Of a stretch of DNA of 64,000 bases, positions 1 through 12,800 are shown one piece after another; within the stretch, counting starts at the first letter, position 1; every line of letters begins with the position of its first letter. The stretch covers positions 92,403,261 through 92,467,260 of the forward strand of contig NC_081829.1 in assembly GCF_030867095.1 (NCBI RefSeq), written 5' to 3'. Below the pieces are notes generated by a model, which saw only the letters and a list, made by a program, of their open reading frames with translations, searched no databases and was not told the origin of the DNA. The translations under genes and the position numbers were made by a program. The DNA comes from Alligator mississippiensis. Taxonomy: Eukaryota > Chordata > Crocodylia > Alligatoridae.

Positions 1-868
1 ATTTTTGTTGAATTAACTGGAAGCAAGGCATGTATATAATCAAGATAACATGACTTAAGCCAAAAGTACATAGAACTGTAGACTGATGACACATTTTCAA
101 ATAGGAGTGTTGGTTTGCTATAATTTAACAATGTTTGGATTAGTCATTACAAGGAGAACTGGAAATTCCTATTTGTTTAACTATTTAAGAGTTAATGACC
201 CAACAATTTAACTATATAAAACATGCAAAAACAAGGTGGCAAACTTGCCATTGTACCCTGCGTCTTGCCATAAAGCAAGATGGATGAAGTGCTCTTTCTG
301 GTGATTTTCATAATATTTGCATAATTTGTCAGCTTCAAATAAAAAAAAAAAAAAAAGAGAGAAATCCTGTAGGACTTACAAGCTTACAATGAATTGTAAA
401 CCTACATTGCTTACATTTTGCATTTTTACTAATCCTCAAAAACATGACAGGTATCTTGACCTCAACTGTATTTGGAGAGTTCGTAGGCCAGAAAAAGGAT
501 GCTGACTCTGCTATATAAAAGTGGTTATCCATTTTTCAAAAGCATAAGTTGGGATGAGAAACTTCCTCAAATCACAGGTGTCCAAATAAATTGTCAGTGC
601 CAGCAAAGCATTTGCAGCTTGCTCACAATAGTGACTATTGCAATTAAGCCACCACATGGATAAAAAGGCATTTTAGAAGCCAGCCAACAAAAGCTCCTCT
701 CAAAGACAGAGATGTTTCATTTTTATCTTATTTTAATTTAAGCTAAGAGTATTGTCTAACTATCAGAAATAAGAACCTAGGTCAGTGTTGTTAGTCTCAT
801 AACACTGCTGTAAAGTACTCCTTTTTCTTCCAATTGTATTGATTGGCAACTGAGGTGCACCAAGACGA

Positions 869-1565
869 CCGTATTTATTTGAACCCAAGATAATCCTGAA
901 TGTGAGAGAGCCCCCCCTTCCAAGAATTAGATTTTATACATGGAAAAATTTATAAATGTTATAATTTTCCATGTATAGAATCTAATTATTGGAGGGTTGT
1001 CTTTCTTACCTCTTTTCACTGAAGGGGGGCAGGCATGGGGAGGACAAGCAGCATGCCCCCTGCTTGTGCCTGCCCCCCTGCCACCTCTACCCCCTGCCTG
1101 CCACCTCCAGTCTCTGCTTCCTGCTTCTCCCTTCAGCTTCTGTTCCATGCCAGCAGGCTCTATCCCAGCCCAGTGTCTGTAGTAATAGTAGCTGTGTGTC
1201 ACTGCTATGGGGCTGGGCTGGGGCCATGCTCAGTACCACAGGCTGCAGTGTGCATAAAACCTGCCACTGCAGAGCAACAGTAAGGAACAAGAGGAAGAGT
1301 GGCAGCAGGCAGGGGAGTAGAGGCTGTGTGGGTGGGGGAAGGGACATGGGGAAAAGAGGCTGCAGGGGGGAGATGGCAAGGTGTGGGGCAGAGGGGGGAC
1401 AGGTAGCAGATGCGAATATGGCCCTGACCCTGAGTAGGGGCTAGAGCCTGAGCCACAGCAGCCAACTGCCTCCCCCCCTTCCCCCTATACTCGATTCTAA
1501 GACAAGGGGCTCCCCCTGATGTTAAATGCAGAGAAAACCATGTCTTAGAGTCAAGTAAATACAGT
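869..1565. mobile_element. TIR-flanked element, family not identified
   Basis: Imperfect terminal inverted repeats of about 25 bp pair CCGTATTTATTTGAACCCAA at 869 with the complement of the sequence ending at 1565 (CTGTATTTACTTGACTCTAA). An inner near-perfect 23-bp inverted repeat lies at 925-988 (AATTAGATTTTATACATGG and its complement). The middle is GC-rich with no plausible coding sequence. No clear target duplication was seen. Confidence 0.6.
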
Positions 1566-2439
1566 AAAAGAACTGCCCAAGGGAATACAGGAAGTTAATC
1601 AAAAGTCAGAAATAAACTCCAGTTTTCCCTGTTTCCAGGCTTTGATGCCTGCAATCTGTTCTCTCATGTAACTGGATGTGCCTCACTGCATTCACTTACT
1701 TAAGGTAGGTTGGTAGGTATGATGGTGAATTAGGGTCAAATTTTGGTTAATGCAAATTTTGTTTAAATAAATTTACAAGGAAAAATGTAATACCCTTTAC
1801 TGGAACACTTCAGCCTTCATGCTAAATTTTGAGTGGATCTAGCTGTTGGTTGCCTAAAAGAGATGAGGAGGGTAGGGCAGCCTACCTCCCAAAGCTGGGG
1901 GCTGAGCTAAAGGTGGAGGGGAAGCATCTGAAAAGCGAAAGGAGGCCAAGTATATATTGTTGTGGGAATCGCAACTCTGAAAGTCCTTGCTGACAGATGC
2001 TGGAAGTTGCAATCAACGCTCTGACCTGGTTTTTTGTTTTTGTTTTTTTTACACTGAATTTTTCTACAGCGACCATAAGTAGAATATGGACAGAAAATGA
2101 AGAATTAGAAAAAAAAAATCAGATTGGGAGAAAGAAAAGTTCTCCCCTGTTCCCAAGTGTTAACAGACTACTTCAAGTCTAAAATATGTCCTCCTGGTAT
2201 TACACATGGTATTTACAGTGGTTAGAGCAGCACTGCTCCTATTTAGGAGCCTAATGTTTCTAAAAGGTTCGCATGGAGAATTTTTTTTTTTTTACTGTAT
2301 TCAGATAGGGAAATGGAAAGAAAGAGACTTTTGACCTATTCTTGATCACGTTTAAGAACTTTACTATTCTAGTTGTATCAAATATCATAAAACCTCAGAA
2401 GAAAGCACCTTACAACCAATATGTAAGTTAAAAATTGTG

Positions 2440-2540
2440 ACATGCTTATCTTCACAAGATGCCTATGATGTACAGAAATTCTATTATCCCATTTTACAGA
2501 TGGGGAAACAAACACAAGGCAAAACCCAGCTAGACCAACT
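2440..2540 (+). repeat. MIR/CORE-SINE-like relic
   Basis: Contains CCCATTTTACAGATGGGGAA preceded by 'CTTCACAAGATGCC' and a 'TATTAT' step, the arrangement of the conserved MIR core. Old and diverged; ends are approximate. Confidence 0.55.
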
Positions 2541-2702
2541 AGGCATCTTAATGAGATTTAGGTATTTTTTTTGGTATTTAAATTTGCAGTAAGCAAGCCA
2601 GAATACTTCTGGCCCCACAAACCAGAAACCTCAGTAAAGTGCCTAACACACACCACCATTGTTTCAGTGCAAAATATGGCAGCCACAGCTGCTTTCCTTT
2701 AA

Positions 2703-2872
2703 CAACATAAGAACATAAGAAACGGATGCTGCAAATGGGAGAGGAGCAGAAGGTAGAAGACCGGCTATGCCCTGTTCACCCTCCTGTTCGGCATCCATGC
2801 TTTGCCAGGATACTGGGCTAGATGGCCCTATCGTCTGACCCAATAAATACAATTTCTTATGTTTTATGGTGG
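2703..2872 (+). mobile_element. CR1-like LINE 3' fragment
   Basis: Ends with 'CTGGGCTAGATGGCCC', 'GTCTGACCCA' and a TTCTTATGTT tail, the 3' end pattern of a sauropsid CR1 subfamily. The left side begins with two copies of 'AACATAAGAA'. Severely 5'-truncated. Confidence 0.7.
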
Positions 2873-3575
2873 TGCTCTGATGGTCCAGGGTGGACAACTC
2901 ATGTATAGCCCTAAGTTAGGCAGCTAAGTTCCAGAGAAGGGCTGGACTTTAGAGAGCCCTGTACTTAGGATCTCTTATTGGGTAGTATTAAGATGCTTCC
3001 TTCTTGGTGTCTGGGCTCCTTGAATCACCTGTAAGAACTCTCCCACTGACTCTGTTGGGAGCTTAGATACCTAACTCTGTTTTCTTTTAAATCATCCTCC
3101 TGAGGGCAGCTGCCTATTTTTGTTTGACCTATGAGCAAGAACCAGATTGGCCCCTCAGAAGCCAAAGTCCATATCCTCAGCAATGTTTCAACTACTACCT
3201 CTCACCAAAAACAGCAGCATTTAGAAATCTAAATATCTTTTAGGACTTTAAAAGGAAATATAAAGGAAGTCTGTGGCAGATCATGGGCTCCAAGTAGCCA
3301 GTCTCAGGCTACTGTTCTGACCACTAGCACATGCATCCTTTCATCACATCCAATTGTACCTGAAGAAATTTATATTTGAACTGAAGTTCCGAATGCTGAA
3401 TGTACCTTACAGGCCTGGTAACAGCTGCCATGTAAAACTAACTAGCCCAGACAAAAACTATTTTCTTACCATACCTGTAATGACTGACAATAATCTAAAC
3501 TTAATATTTTACTTGTTTATCAAAACGTACTATACGCCTCATATACAAGTGTGTGCATTATACAAGTATATATAC

Positions 3576-3835
3576 CAGTATATTTGATCTAATAACAATG
3601 GCTCTTCACCTTCTGCTGTGAGAAACCATGAATTGGGTGCTTCCTCATTCAGCTCTGAATCTTCAGGAAGGCTTAAGCGTAATAAAAACTGAAGTGTCTG
3701 CCCAGGAGAGACAGTCAATGAAGGAAGTTGAATGTTTGGTGCAGATTTAGGCAGCTTTGGTAGGCTTGCCATGTTAGGCTTTTGTGCAAGTGGATGATCT
3801 ACAACATCAAATGCTTCAGTGGTCAGGATAGGCAG
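3576..3835 (-). CDS. NHLRC2: NHLRC2 coding exon 10 (start of C-terminal beta domain)
   Basis: This exon encodes about residues 563-648: '[20 protein letters not shown]', '[14 protein letters not shown]', '[15 protein letters not shown]' and '[13 protein letters not shown]'. This is the family's C-terminal beta-rich region. The acceptor is TTGATAG|CTGCC. The low boundary uses ATACTG|GTATAT and is only moderately supported, because identity to the human protein fades at 'LLLDQI'. The final coding exon (human 'SLQIPDD' to the stop) was searched for in 1-3500 on the minus strand and not seen. Confidence 0.88.
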
Positions 3836-6800
3836 CTATCAATGAAACAAACAAACAAATTAATATAGATTCATATATGAAAGTGTGTTCCCCAATGCAC
3901 AACTCTGCAGAGCATCATGCAATTTATATTTATAGTAAACACCTATGCAGATAATGTGAATGAATAAGCTTACTGAACTTAAGGTGTATACTCTGCAATA
4001 TATAAATTGCAGTGAGTACATCTGCCAGAATACAGAAATGATGCAAAGATTGGAAAGGGTAACGGAAAGACCCAGAATAGCTCTTGCTTTTAAACTGTAA
4101 AAGATCTGCCCATGTTATTTTTCCCTTCTTTATTTAAATTTTAAACTACATCACATTTCAGTTTCGCCCATTGGCTCTTACTGTTAACTTGCTAATTACT
4201 GTAACCTCAGATAATAAAATTTTTGGTCTTTGACCATGCAGATTATGCTGCCCATGATCATCACATCCAATAAGCATCTAAAAAGGTAGTATTTTAGTAT
4301 CACTGGTAAATTTTATTGAAAACACCTCAAGACAGCCAAACGTATATTTAAACACACCTCAGCTGCAAGGAACACAAGTAAGCCTGTGTGACAGTGTACC
4401 TACTTGCAAATAGCTACCAGCTATGCGTACTGTTATAAACACAGAAAGAGAAATCTGTGTTGCTTTATATGTAAAAAGGCAAAAAAAAAAAAAAAAAAGC
4501 AGAACCCAATTTTGAAAGCAGTCTCAGTCTGACCACTTGTGTACATAAAAATCAGGGCCGTTAAAAAATTCTGTATTTCTTTAAGCAAAATTAAATAGAG
4601 GCGCACCGACACATCGGTCCATATTGTATTGGCATCGATAAGAGGAAAATTGACATCATTGGTAATCAGCCTTTTTTGGCCGATGCGGCCGATAATGTTG
4701 CTGATAAATGCCGTGTGTTCACGTAGCTGCAACATGCACATGGCCAAGAGTGCAGCCCAGCAGCTTGGAGAGCAGTGTCCGGCTGGTAAGTCTGTGGGAG
4801 GGTGGGCAGATCAAGGCCCCCATGGTGAGGGAGGGAGTGTGGCTGGGGCAGACACTGTCCAGCTGGGGCAGAGCGCAGGACGGAACCAGGGCATGTAGGG
4901 GCATGCAGTTCCCACCACTGTGCACACACCTGGGGAGGTATGGGGGGGTTTGTGCCCCCTGGATCTGTGCTTGGACCAAGGGGAGGCTGCTGCTGTATGC
5001 TTGGAGCTCTTCCCGGAGGGGGCTGGACCAGGGCTGCACTCAGGGCAGATGGGACAGCAGCGGCACTGGGAGGGGGTGCTATGGCAAATTCTGGGGTGGC
5101 TGTACCTCCCCTCCCCATAACCCCACCTCAGACCTGCCTCTGCTTGCCCCAAGTGCAGCCTGGGCCCAGCCCCACCCGCTGGGAAGAGCCTGGCACAGCC
5201 TCTATCCCCTGGTAGCAGTCTGCCCCTGCCCCGGGCACAGATCCATGGGTCACATGCCTCCCACGCCTTCCCCGGGGATGTGCGCAATGGCAGGAACTGC
5301 CCTACCCCACCGCTCTCCTGGATGAGCCATGGCTCTATCTCATGCCCTGCCCTGGCTGGGCAGCATCTACCCCAGCCCCACTCCCTCACTCTCCATGGGG
5401 GCCTGAATCTGCCCCCCAACAGACTTACCAGCCAGATGCTGCTTCCCAAGCTGCTGGGCTGCATATCAGTAATTGGATCAGTATCACCCAATATGGCTGG
5501 TCAATAATTGGCCATCAGTATCGACCAAAAAAAAAATCTATAAATCGATGCACCCCTAAAATTAAGGGCCATTTAAAATTTTAAACAGACTCATATGTAC
5601 CAGAATATTTTACTGGATTTGGAAAATAATCCAATTTTGTAACCACTGCAGAAATAGCAAGCAAATACATTTATGAGTAATCTTTTTAAAAATTTTTTTA
5701 TAAAGGGAACAGCTACCCATTCTGTTTTCCATATGACAGCCATATGAAATAAACCAGCATCATACCATTCTCTTAACTCCTTTACCACAAGTTAACTTTG
5801 CTACTTTCCTACTATTCTGTATTTCCTGGATTTATTTTTTAAAAATCTGGTAACTGTAGAGTTACAGAGAATGGCAACTGCATGTGTAAGATCTGGTAAC
5901 AATTCCATAAAGAAGTAGCTGATCTCAAATAATTGTTTGGGACTTGATCCACAGAGCTGCTGAGCAATTTTAAAATTTCCATTAATTCCAGTGGGAATTT
6001 TGGGTGCTTATAAGTAGGACCCTACTGCATTCATAGCAGAAGTGGTGTGCGCTGTAGTTCCTTTAATCTTGCAGGTTCCCTTGCACTCCTCCCTGCCTCT
6101 GACTGGTGGAGGGGCCCCGCTTGTAGCTTGTCTCTGAACAGCAGGGAAGCGAGAACCACGGTTTTAAACATAGCGCTGTTTTTGCCTCCCTGCTGGTGAC
6201 CAGCAAGCACCAGGGCCACTGGGGTCCTTCAGTCAATCAGTGGCAGGAGGCAAAAACAGCACCATATTTAAAAAACACAGTTTTCACTTCCCTGACAATT
6301 AGAAGCAAGCTGCAAGAGAGGCTCCTCCACTAATCAGCCTGGAGCTAATCAGCCAGGTGCAGGGTAGGGGTGCACAGGAAAATCTGCAAGATTAAAAAGG
6401 ACCTGAAATGCACCCCACTTTCACCATGAATTTGGTGGAGCCCTACTCATAAGGCAGTCTTCATCTTGCAAGACTGTTCTAATGGAGACTAACTTAAGTC
6501 TCTGCATTCAAACTCTTATGAAAGCTCATCAGCTTCTTTTCTTTGTACCAGTGTCCTTCCCATACACTAGGCACAAAATGAATATTTAATTTTAAGCCTA
6601 AAAGGATATCTGTAGAGTTTGTCATCTGTCAGATCACTGCATAACATTACGGGAAGACATTTAATTCACTGAATTCATCAGCTGTGCTATTTCATATCAT
6701 CTAAACAAAATCTGCTATCATCTAAGAAAATTCCATATTACTAATTACACTAAGAAACAAAATGTTGCATCAAAACCATTCATAAATAGGACTTGCCATG

Positions 6801-9800
6801 GAAACAATTTTTGTTTCTAAATCCAGCACTTTAATTTGATGATTATTAGTATCTGCAACGTAGAGAAGGCAGCCATTCGCTTCAACACACAAACCCCCTG
6901 GTTCATTGAAAGTTGATTCTGTAAAGCTGGAACCAGTAACATTACTTGCATCTCCTGTACCTGCCAGTGTAGCACAGTTCTTCATTTTGGGATCTACAAC
7001 CTTAATCTAAGGAAAACAAAATGAACAAAAAAAAAAAAAGCCCTGTAAATTTGTCAGAATTAAAAGCAAACATACTCTGTGTACACTTGTGGTCATTCTT
7101 TTCAGAAGTGACTAGTGATCCTGGGTGCTTTAGTTATCTGGTGCCCAACCTGACCCATTGTCATGTGGCAAGAACTTCTGACCGTCATTTCTCAGTATTT
7201 TTTTAAAATCAAATGGTAGTAAGGTAGTAATATTAGGTTCACTGCACAATTTTATAAACGTGACCAGCTGTCCCAAACCTGAAAATAATAATCCTGAGTA
7301 CACCATCTTCTTCCCTGATCACAAATACCCACACAAGACATAAGAATGGCAAATACATTAATCTCAGTTTCTTTAACATAGACAATCTAATGAATATTTA
7401 AAACAGCCAAACCCTGATCTTCATTCTTGTGCATGATTTTAGATTATTGTGGCTTAATTACAGCATTCACTGGTAAGCATGTGCGTAGCCACAGGAACTT
7501 TAGGGAGAAGTTTGCTTATGAATAATATTTAAGAAATAGATCTCTAATCTATGTTCTTGAAACCTCACGTACTTCCTACTAAGTAGCTTCATAACAATTT
7601 TAAACCAACTTTTAAACCAACTGGGTACAGCACAATTTGAAGGTTTTTTTTTTTTTTTTAAACAATGGCGATGTGCAAATGAGTTTAGTTCATAAATAAA
7701 CACACTTACAATTTGCTAAAACTATAAACCTTTGTTTTACTTCCCTTCCTTTTCCTATACATTATACATACAACATGCAATAATAAACTACCCGATCAGA
7801 TGAAATCCAGGATCAAAAACAAGTGAAAAAACGTCTTTTTGCTTGGTTGTGCAAAGTACAATTTTTGCACAACTGAATCTGAGAGACCCTTTCCCTACAA
7901 TATTTGAATCTGATTTTTGTGATGAAAAAAGTGACAAATACAGTTGGGTACAATATATCATACAAACTCACCTTATGGTTATAGGAATCTGCTACGTAAA
8001 GTAGCTTCCTTTTCTTGTCCCAGGTTACTCCTAAGGGGTGCTGCAGTTTTGCATTTATTCCTGCTCCATCCACATCACCAAAGGCAAACAAATTCTAAAA
8101 AAGTGTATTATTAAGTTAGTACAATTAGCTGGCTATTCAGAGTTGACATGTGACAGCGCTAATTACCACATAGAGATTAACTGGCTCACTTTTTAAAAGA
8201 TACAAAACTTGGGGGCTGGGAACTTAAGGAACTGAATATGGATATGGAGGCTCACCTCTAGGTCATCAGCCAACTTCAGCAGTTACTACCACAAGACAGT
8301 TTATTTTGTGAAGGAGTTGGTCAGTCAAATTTTTAGTGACCAGCAATCTGTATTACAAAGATGATGCCACAACCAGCACTTGCATTTACAATCTAAATAG
8401 TGAATAAAGAAATGACTGGGCATGGAGAGTGAATTACCCTCTCCAGACTGACAGTTATTCCTCCCAGTTGAGAGAGATTAGTAGGGTAGTGTGGAGAAGT
8501 CTGAAGTGATTGAAGTTATTACCAGTGGGTCTCGCTCTCCTCCTACAAGGTGTTTCACTGCTCCATCTTTCAGTGAGACCATTCGCACAGTACTACTCTC
8601 ACTGTCTGCTACAAAAAGGCAGTTCCAGGGTTCTTCAGAAGCCAGAGAAAGACCTGAGGGTTGGGCAAAGCCTGCTTTATGGGGATATGCATTGTTTCGA
8701 TTCTCTTCGTTCCCACTGCCGGCAAATCGAAGGCAGGTTCCTTTCTTTAAATCACTAAGGGAAAGCAAGTATCCAGGTTCAAAGATAAGCTTGAAACAGT
8801 TCAGACAAAAACAAGTTTCTTTCAGTTTGGGAAATCTATTCAGTATATGTAAGTTATCAACCTAATGGGCTATAAAGCACAGGCAATTATTTGAACTGCC
8901 TCTAGTCTAACTGGTATTTTAACTTTATTTAGAATTTACAATTAAACAGCATAGCATAAATGCAATGTAAAATTGCATTTAATGATATAACTATGGAAGT
9001 ACATTCTATGAAAAAGCATTTAAGTCACAATATGGGCTCACCTTCCTTTTGGTAGTTTTCCACATTCTAACATGAGCGCCCAGATTTGATGAGTACCTGC
9101 CATGGCTACCCACAGCACTGCATCTTCCTGGGTCCCTGAAACATCATCAAAAAGAAAAGAACAGAATGAAGGCAGGTCCCATTATTTATAAAAGGAAACA
9201 CTTATCAAAAAAAGTGTATTCCTTTCCACATACCAAGAGCTTCACAGCTCTTCTTCTATAGCTTTAGCAAGTGAGAAAGTTGTACTTTTAGAACCCTTGA
9301 TAAATATGACACATTGAATGGGAGAGGCAGACAGCATTAGGTATAAGTATTACCACATTCTCACATTCATACTGGGTAACAAATACATCAGATCTTGGCA
9401 AGACATTTAAGACCCCAACTAGTGAAAAAATTGAAGTTCTCACTGAATACTGTTAAGTGTTTGCAGGATAAAAGGGATCTAGTGAACAGCACTACTACTT
9501 ACTCACTTGGAGTTAATTTAGGCTATGTTCAGAGAGTAAACTTACTGTCCTAGTGGCAGTACCCTCAAAACATGTGGAGCTGCTCAGGTAAACTGCCTCC
9601 TAAAAGTTAAGGAGAATAGCTGTCCCTGTACAGTACTTGGGGTGGCCAAACATCTCCCAGCTGACTAAATGCCACTTGGCCTGGTACCAACCTGACTGGC
9701 CTGCCTGCTCTGCTATGCCTACACTGCTTCCCATTGAGGAGGCAGCCTACCTGGAGCAATGCAGCATGCCTGAGGATGTCCTGTCAAGGATGGTAGGTTC

Positions 9801-12800
9801 TCTGCACAGACAGTCTTACCCTGGGTTACAATATGAAGTTTTGTGGGCAGAACTGGAAATCTACCTGCAAACATTAAGCGTGAGCACACTCAAAACTTTT
9901 TTGTGGTGGCAGAACCCTCTACTCAGTTGGCAGAGTCTGCTCATCTTTGCTGAGTGGAGTGAAGCTTGTGTAGGAGCAGCCAATGCCCTCCCAAGGGCAT
10001 ATAGCAGTAGAGCTGCATGGAGCAGGTCAAATAATTGTGCACATGCATGTACTGCCAGAACTTCTCACGGGAGGGTTAGCTTAGTGCTGCCAATGCATTA
10101 GTTTTTAAATCCAAGGCTCTGATCCAGTGAATAACTCGGTTCTTAACTCTACTCCCCTGAACAGTCTCACTGAAATTAAATGGCAGCAAAGTTAAAGGAG
10201 GGGCATAAGCATTTTCCTTAGTGGGGGTCAAGTGAAACCGGCACTCATGGGAGGTACAGTATACTCTGATACGTCGGAGAGGGACGTTTGGCATTTACTT
10301 GTAGACTACCCCCAGCATACACTGTCACTACCCTAAATTTTCTCCTGCTCCTGTGGTGCCTTATTCCTCATTTACATGCAATAAGGCAGTTGCTTGCTCT
10401 TAAGGTAACTGTAGCTAAGGTTTGCTGATTTTTTTTTAATTTACTTTTTCAAATGGATGATTTTCGCAAACAGTTACTTACTATATAAAGCTTCTGATAA
10501 TTAATAAACTTAGACAACATTTGTCCAGATGTTATTTACTTTCCAGTAAAATGACACACACATAAATATAAAGACAATCTATGTACAATATAAGCCTTTT
10601 TTGGGATGGGCAGAATACAAAATTGCATAAACAAACAAACAAACTACATTTTCAAAGCAAAGTCAATAAAGAAAAGGCCAAATAAATATGACTAATTAAA
10701 GGCCTACGGGAATTCTTACATGCATTTCTGACGTGGTGCTGGGTGCTTTTAATTAGTGAGCTGTGCTAGTTAAAAGCTCCTGCATGTCACATGTATCAGC
10801 AGCCCAACGCGACTGCACTGAGAAAATAGTGGCAGTACACTTTGAACTAAAGCACACTGAACGTGTTTTAGTTCAAAGTGTACTACTGCCATTTTCTCAG
10901 CGTGGAGACATGCTGCACCACCGATACACGTGACATGTGAAGATGCCAGAACGTATCTATTTATGTGTTCCAGCAGACTCAATTGAGCCTGCTCCAACAC
11001 GCTGGATTTCCAACGCATTGTAGCAGGCTCCCCGCATGCATGTTTAAGTGGCCTATGGAAACAAATAAAGTTATTGCTTAATCTTATACTTTGTGACAAG
11101 TTTTAATAAGTTAAAAGAACAAAGTTTTCAAAGTATAAGGAACAGTGGATTAACACAGATATTTGTTATTCTTCTAACAGTTGACAGTGTAGTTATTTGT
11201 TATCTTCCTTATTCCATCAAAGACAAAGGGGTCTACTGACATGTATTTTACTCATATGTTGTTTCGACACAGAAAGCACTAACAACTTTTATGTTACTAA
11301 GAACTTTTTCAAAACCAATACATCAGATATTGAAGCATCATAAACATAATAGTTCAGATATTCAAATAGCTATGTTACGTTAAACACAAATGCATGATTT
11401 TATTTTTAGAAGTCTCATATTTGTGTCAAAGTTTGTTACTACTGATATGAACTCACAAAGTAACACTAGCTTTATTCCTGCAAGGCCCTTAATAGCACCC
11501 AGTGTTATCTAACCTTTTCTAACCTCAAAATTCAAAGACTTTGTTACTGACATTTCAAAGTGCTCTAGAAAAAAATAGACACGTTCAAGTTCTGAGAGCC
11601 TGACAAGATCAACCTTCCCAAACCAAAAATGGAACCCCCCAAAATCTAAGCAATATTTTGAAGCAGCAACCACAAATTGCCCTTCTAGAACCAAACCCAT
11701 TTTTATTAATAGAGGAACTCCTATGAAGCTTGGGTTACTCTTGCAGCCTCAGGAAAAAAATATTTTTCCACATTCAGAAACAGTTTTCTGACTCTGATGA
11801 GCTATTTTAAGAATACGCATAGCCTCTACCAAATGCAGAAAGTAATGCATTTTAAATGCTACTAATCCTCTCCATGATTTTCCAAGACTAATCAAATACA
11901 ACTATACTGAATCCTCCCTCTCCTCCACATATTCAACATTTCTATTGAAGCAGAAGTTTTAGTAATAAAGTTTAACATTCACAGCATCTATAAACTTCTG
12001 GCAATTTGGAGGATCCACAGATGAATTAAAAAAATTCCAAAAATAAACATTTGATAAACCAGAGGTTTCACCAAAGCACTGAGCATTCTTCCTAGAAGTT
12101 CAACACTGCTACTGCTGAGCATAGCTTGTTTCAACTGAATTAATTTTTAAGTAATAGAGAAACATATTATAAGTATCCTAGCACACGTAGACATATTTAA
12201 GTAATTTCTATTTCTGCTCCATCTGGCAAGGTTAGCCAGGGAAAGAACATACCAAATTAAACAACTGTTATTTCATAAAAAAAGGCTGGCTATTGCATTT
12301 TATAACATCCAAGTTCCTGGTTGTATTACAGTCTTTCATCAAATTCTAGTATGGACAAGAATACTGTTAAGTGTTCACAGCTACAAGGAAAGAAAATGGC
12401 CTCTTACGATCATTATGACCTGCTACTGCACTAGCTCAGCTGCAGTGGCTGATGCATGGAGGAGGGAAGATAGCTGAGGTTTTGCCCCTTCCCATATTCT
12501 TCTGCTGGTGAGTGTCAGTTAAAGAATATCCAGATAGTCCTGCATGGCTCTACCTGAACCTCAAGGGACCTGCAACACATTGTAAAGGAGTCTCTGCCTC
12601 AGCTTTGTGCATGAAGTCCAAATCAAAGCTTAATAATTGGTAAATATTTAAATCATTTGTCAAATTCATAAAACTGGAAGAGACACAAAAATGGAAAGAG
12701 GGCAAGAGAGATTTTTCTTCAGATAAGGATAACGAGCATGCAACATACAGTACTCGGTTATAATCTTCCCTTTATGATATTGGCAGGTCTACAGTAGCTC

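Larger units (their letters stand above)
1..3575 (-). other. NHLRC2 sequence beyond exon 10 (probably intron 10)
   Basis: I found no coding sequence here. It holds a TIR-flanked element (869-1565), a MIR-like stretch (2440-2540) and a short CR1 3' end (2703-2872). The final NHLRC2 exon would be expected in this direction but was not recognised. Confidence 0.6.
3836..6796 (-). other. NHLRC2 intron 9 (GC-AG)
   Basis: 2,961 bp with a GC donor at 6796-6795 and an AG acceptor at 3837-3836. It contains two hAT-like elements (4596-5558 and 6015-6445). Nothing else was recognised. Confidence 0.85.

Noticed and set aside
4666-5491. Several 100-226-codon open frames on both strands
   Set aside because: They lie in the GC-rich arms of the palindromic hAT-like element. 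There are overlapping frames on both strands and no transposase or other domain.
9637-10101. 154-codon plus-strand open frame in NHLRC2 intron 5
   Set aside because: No recognisable domain, no splice or promoter context and ordinary composition. Probably chance or an undefined repeat.
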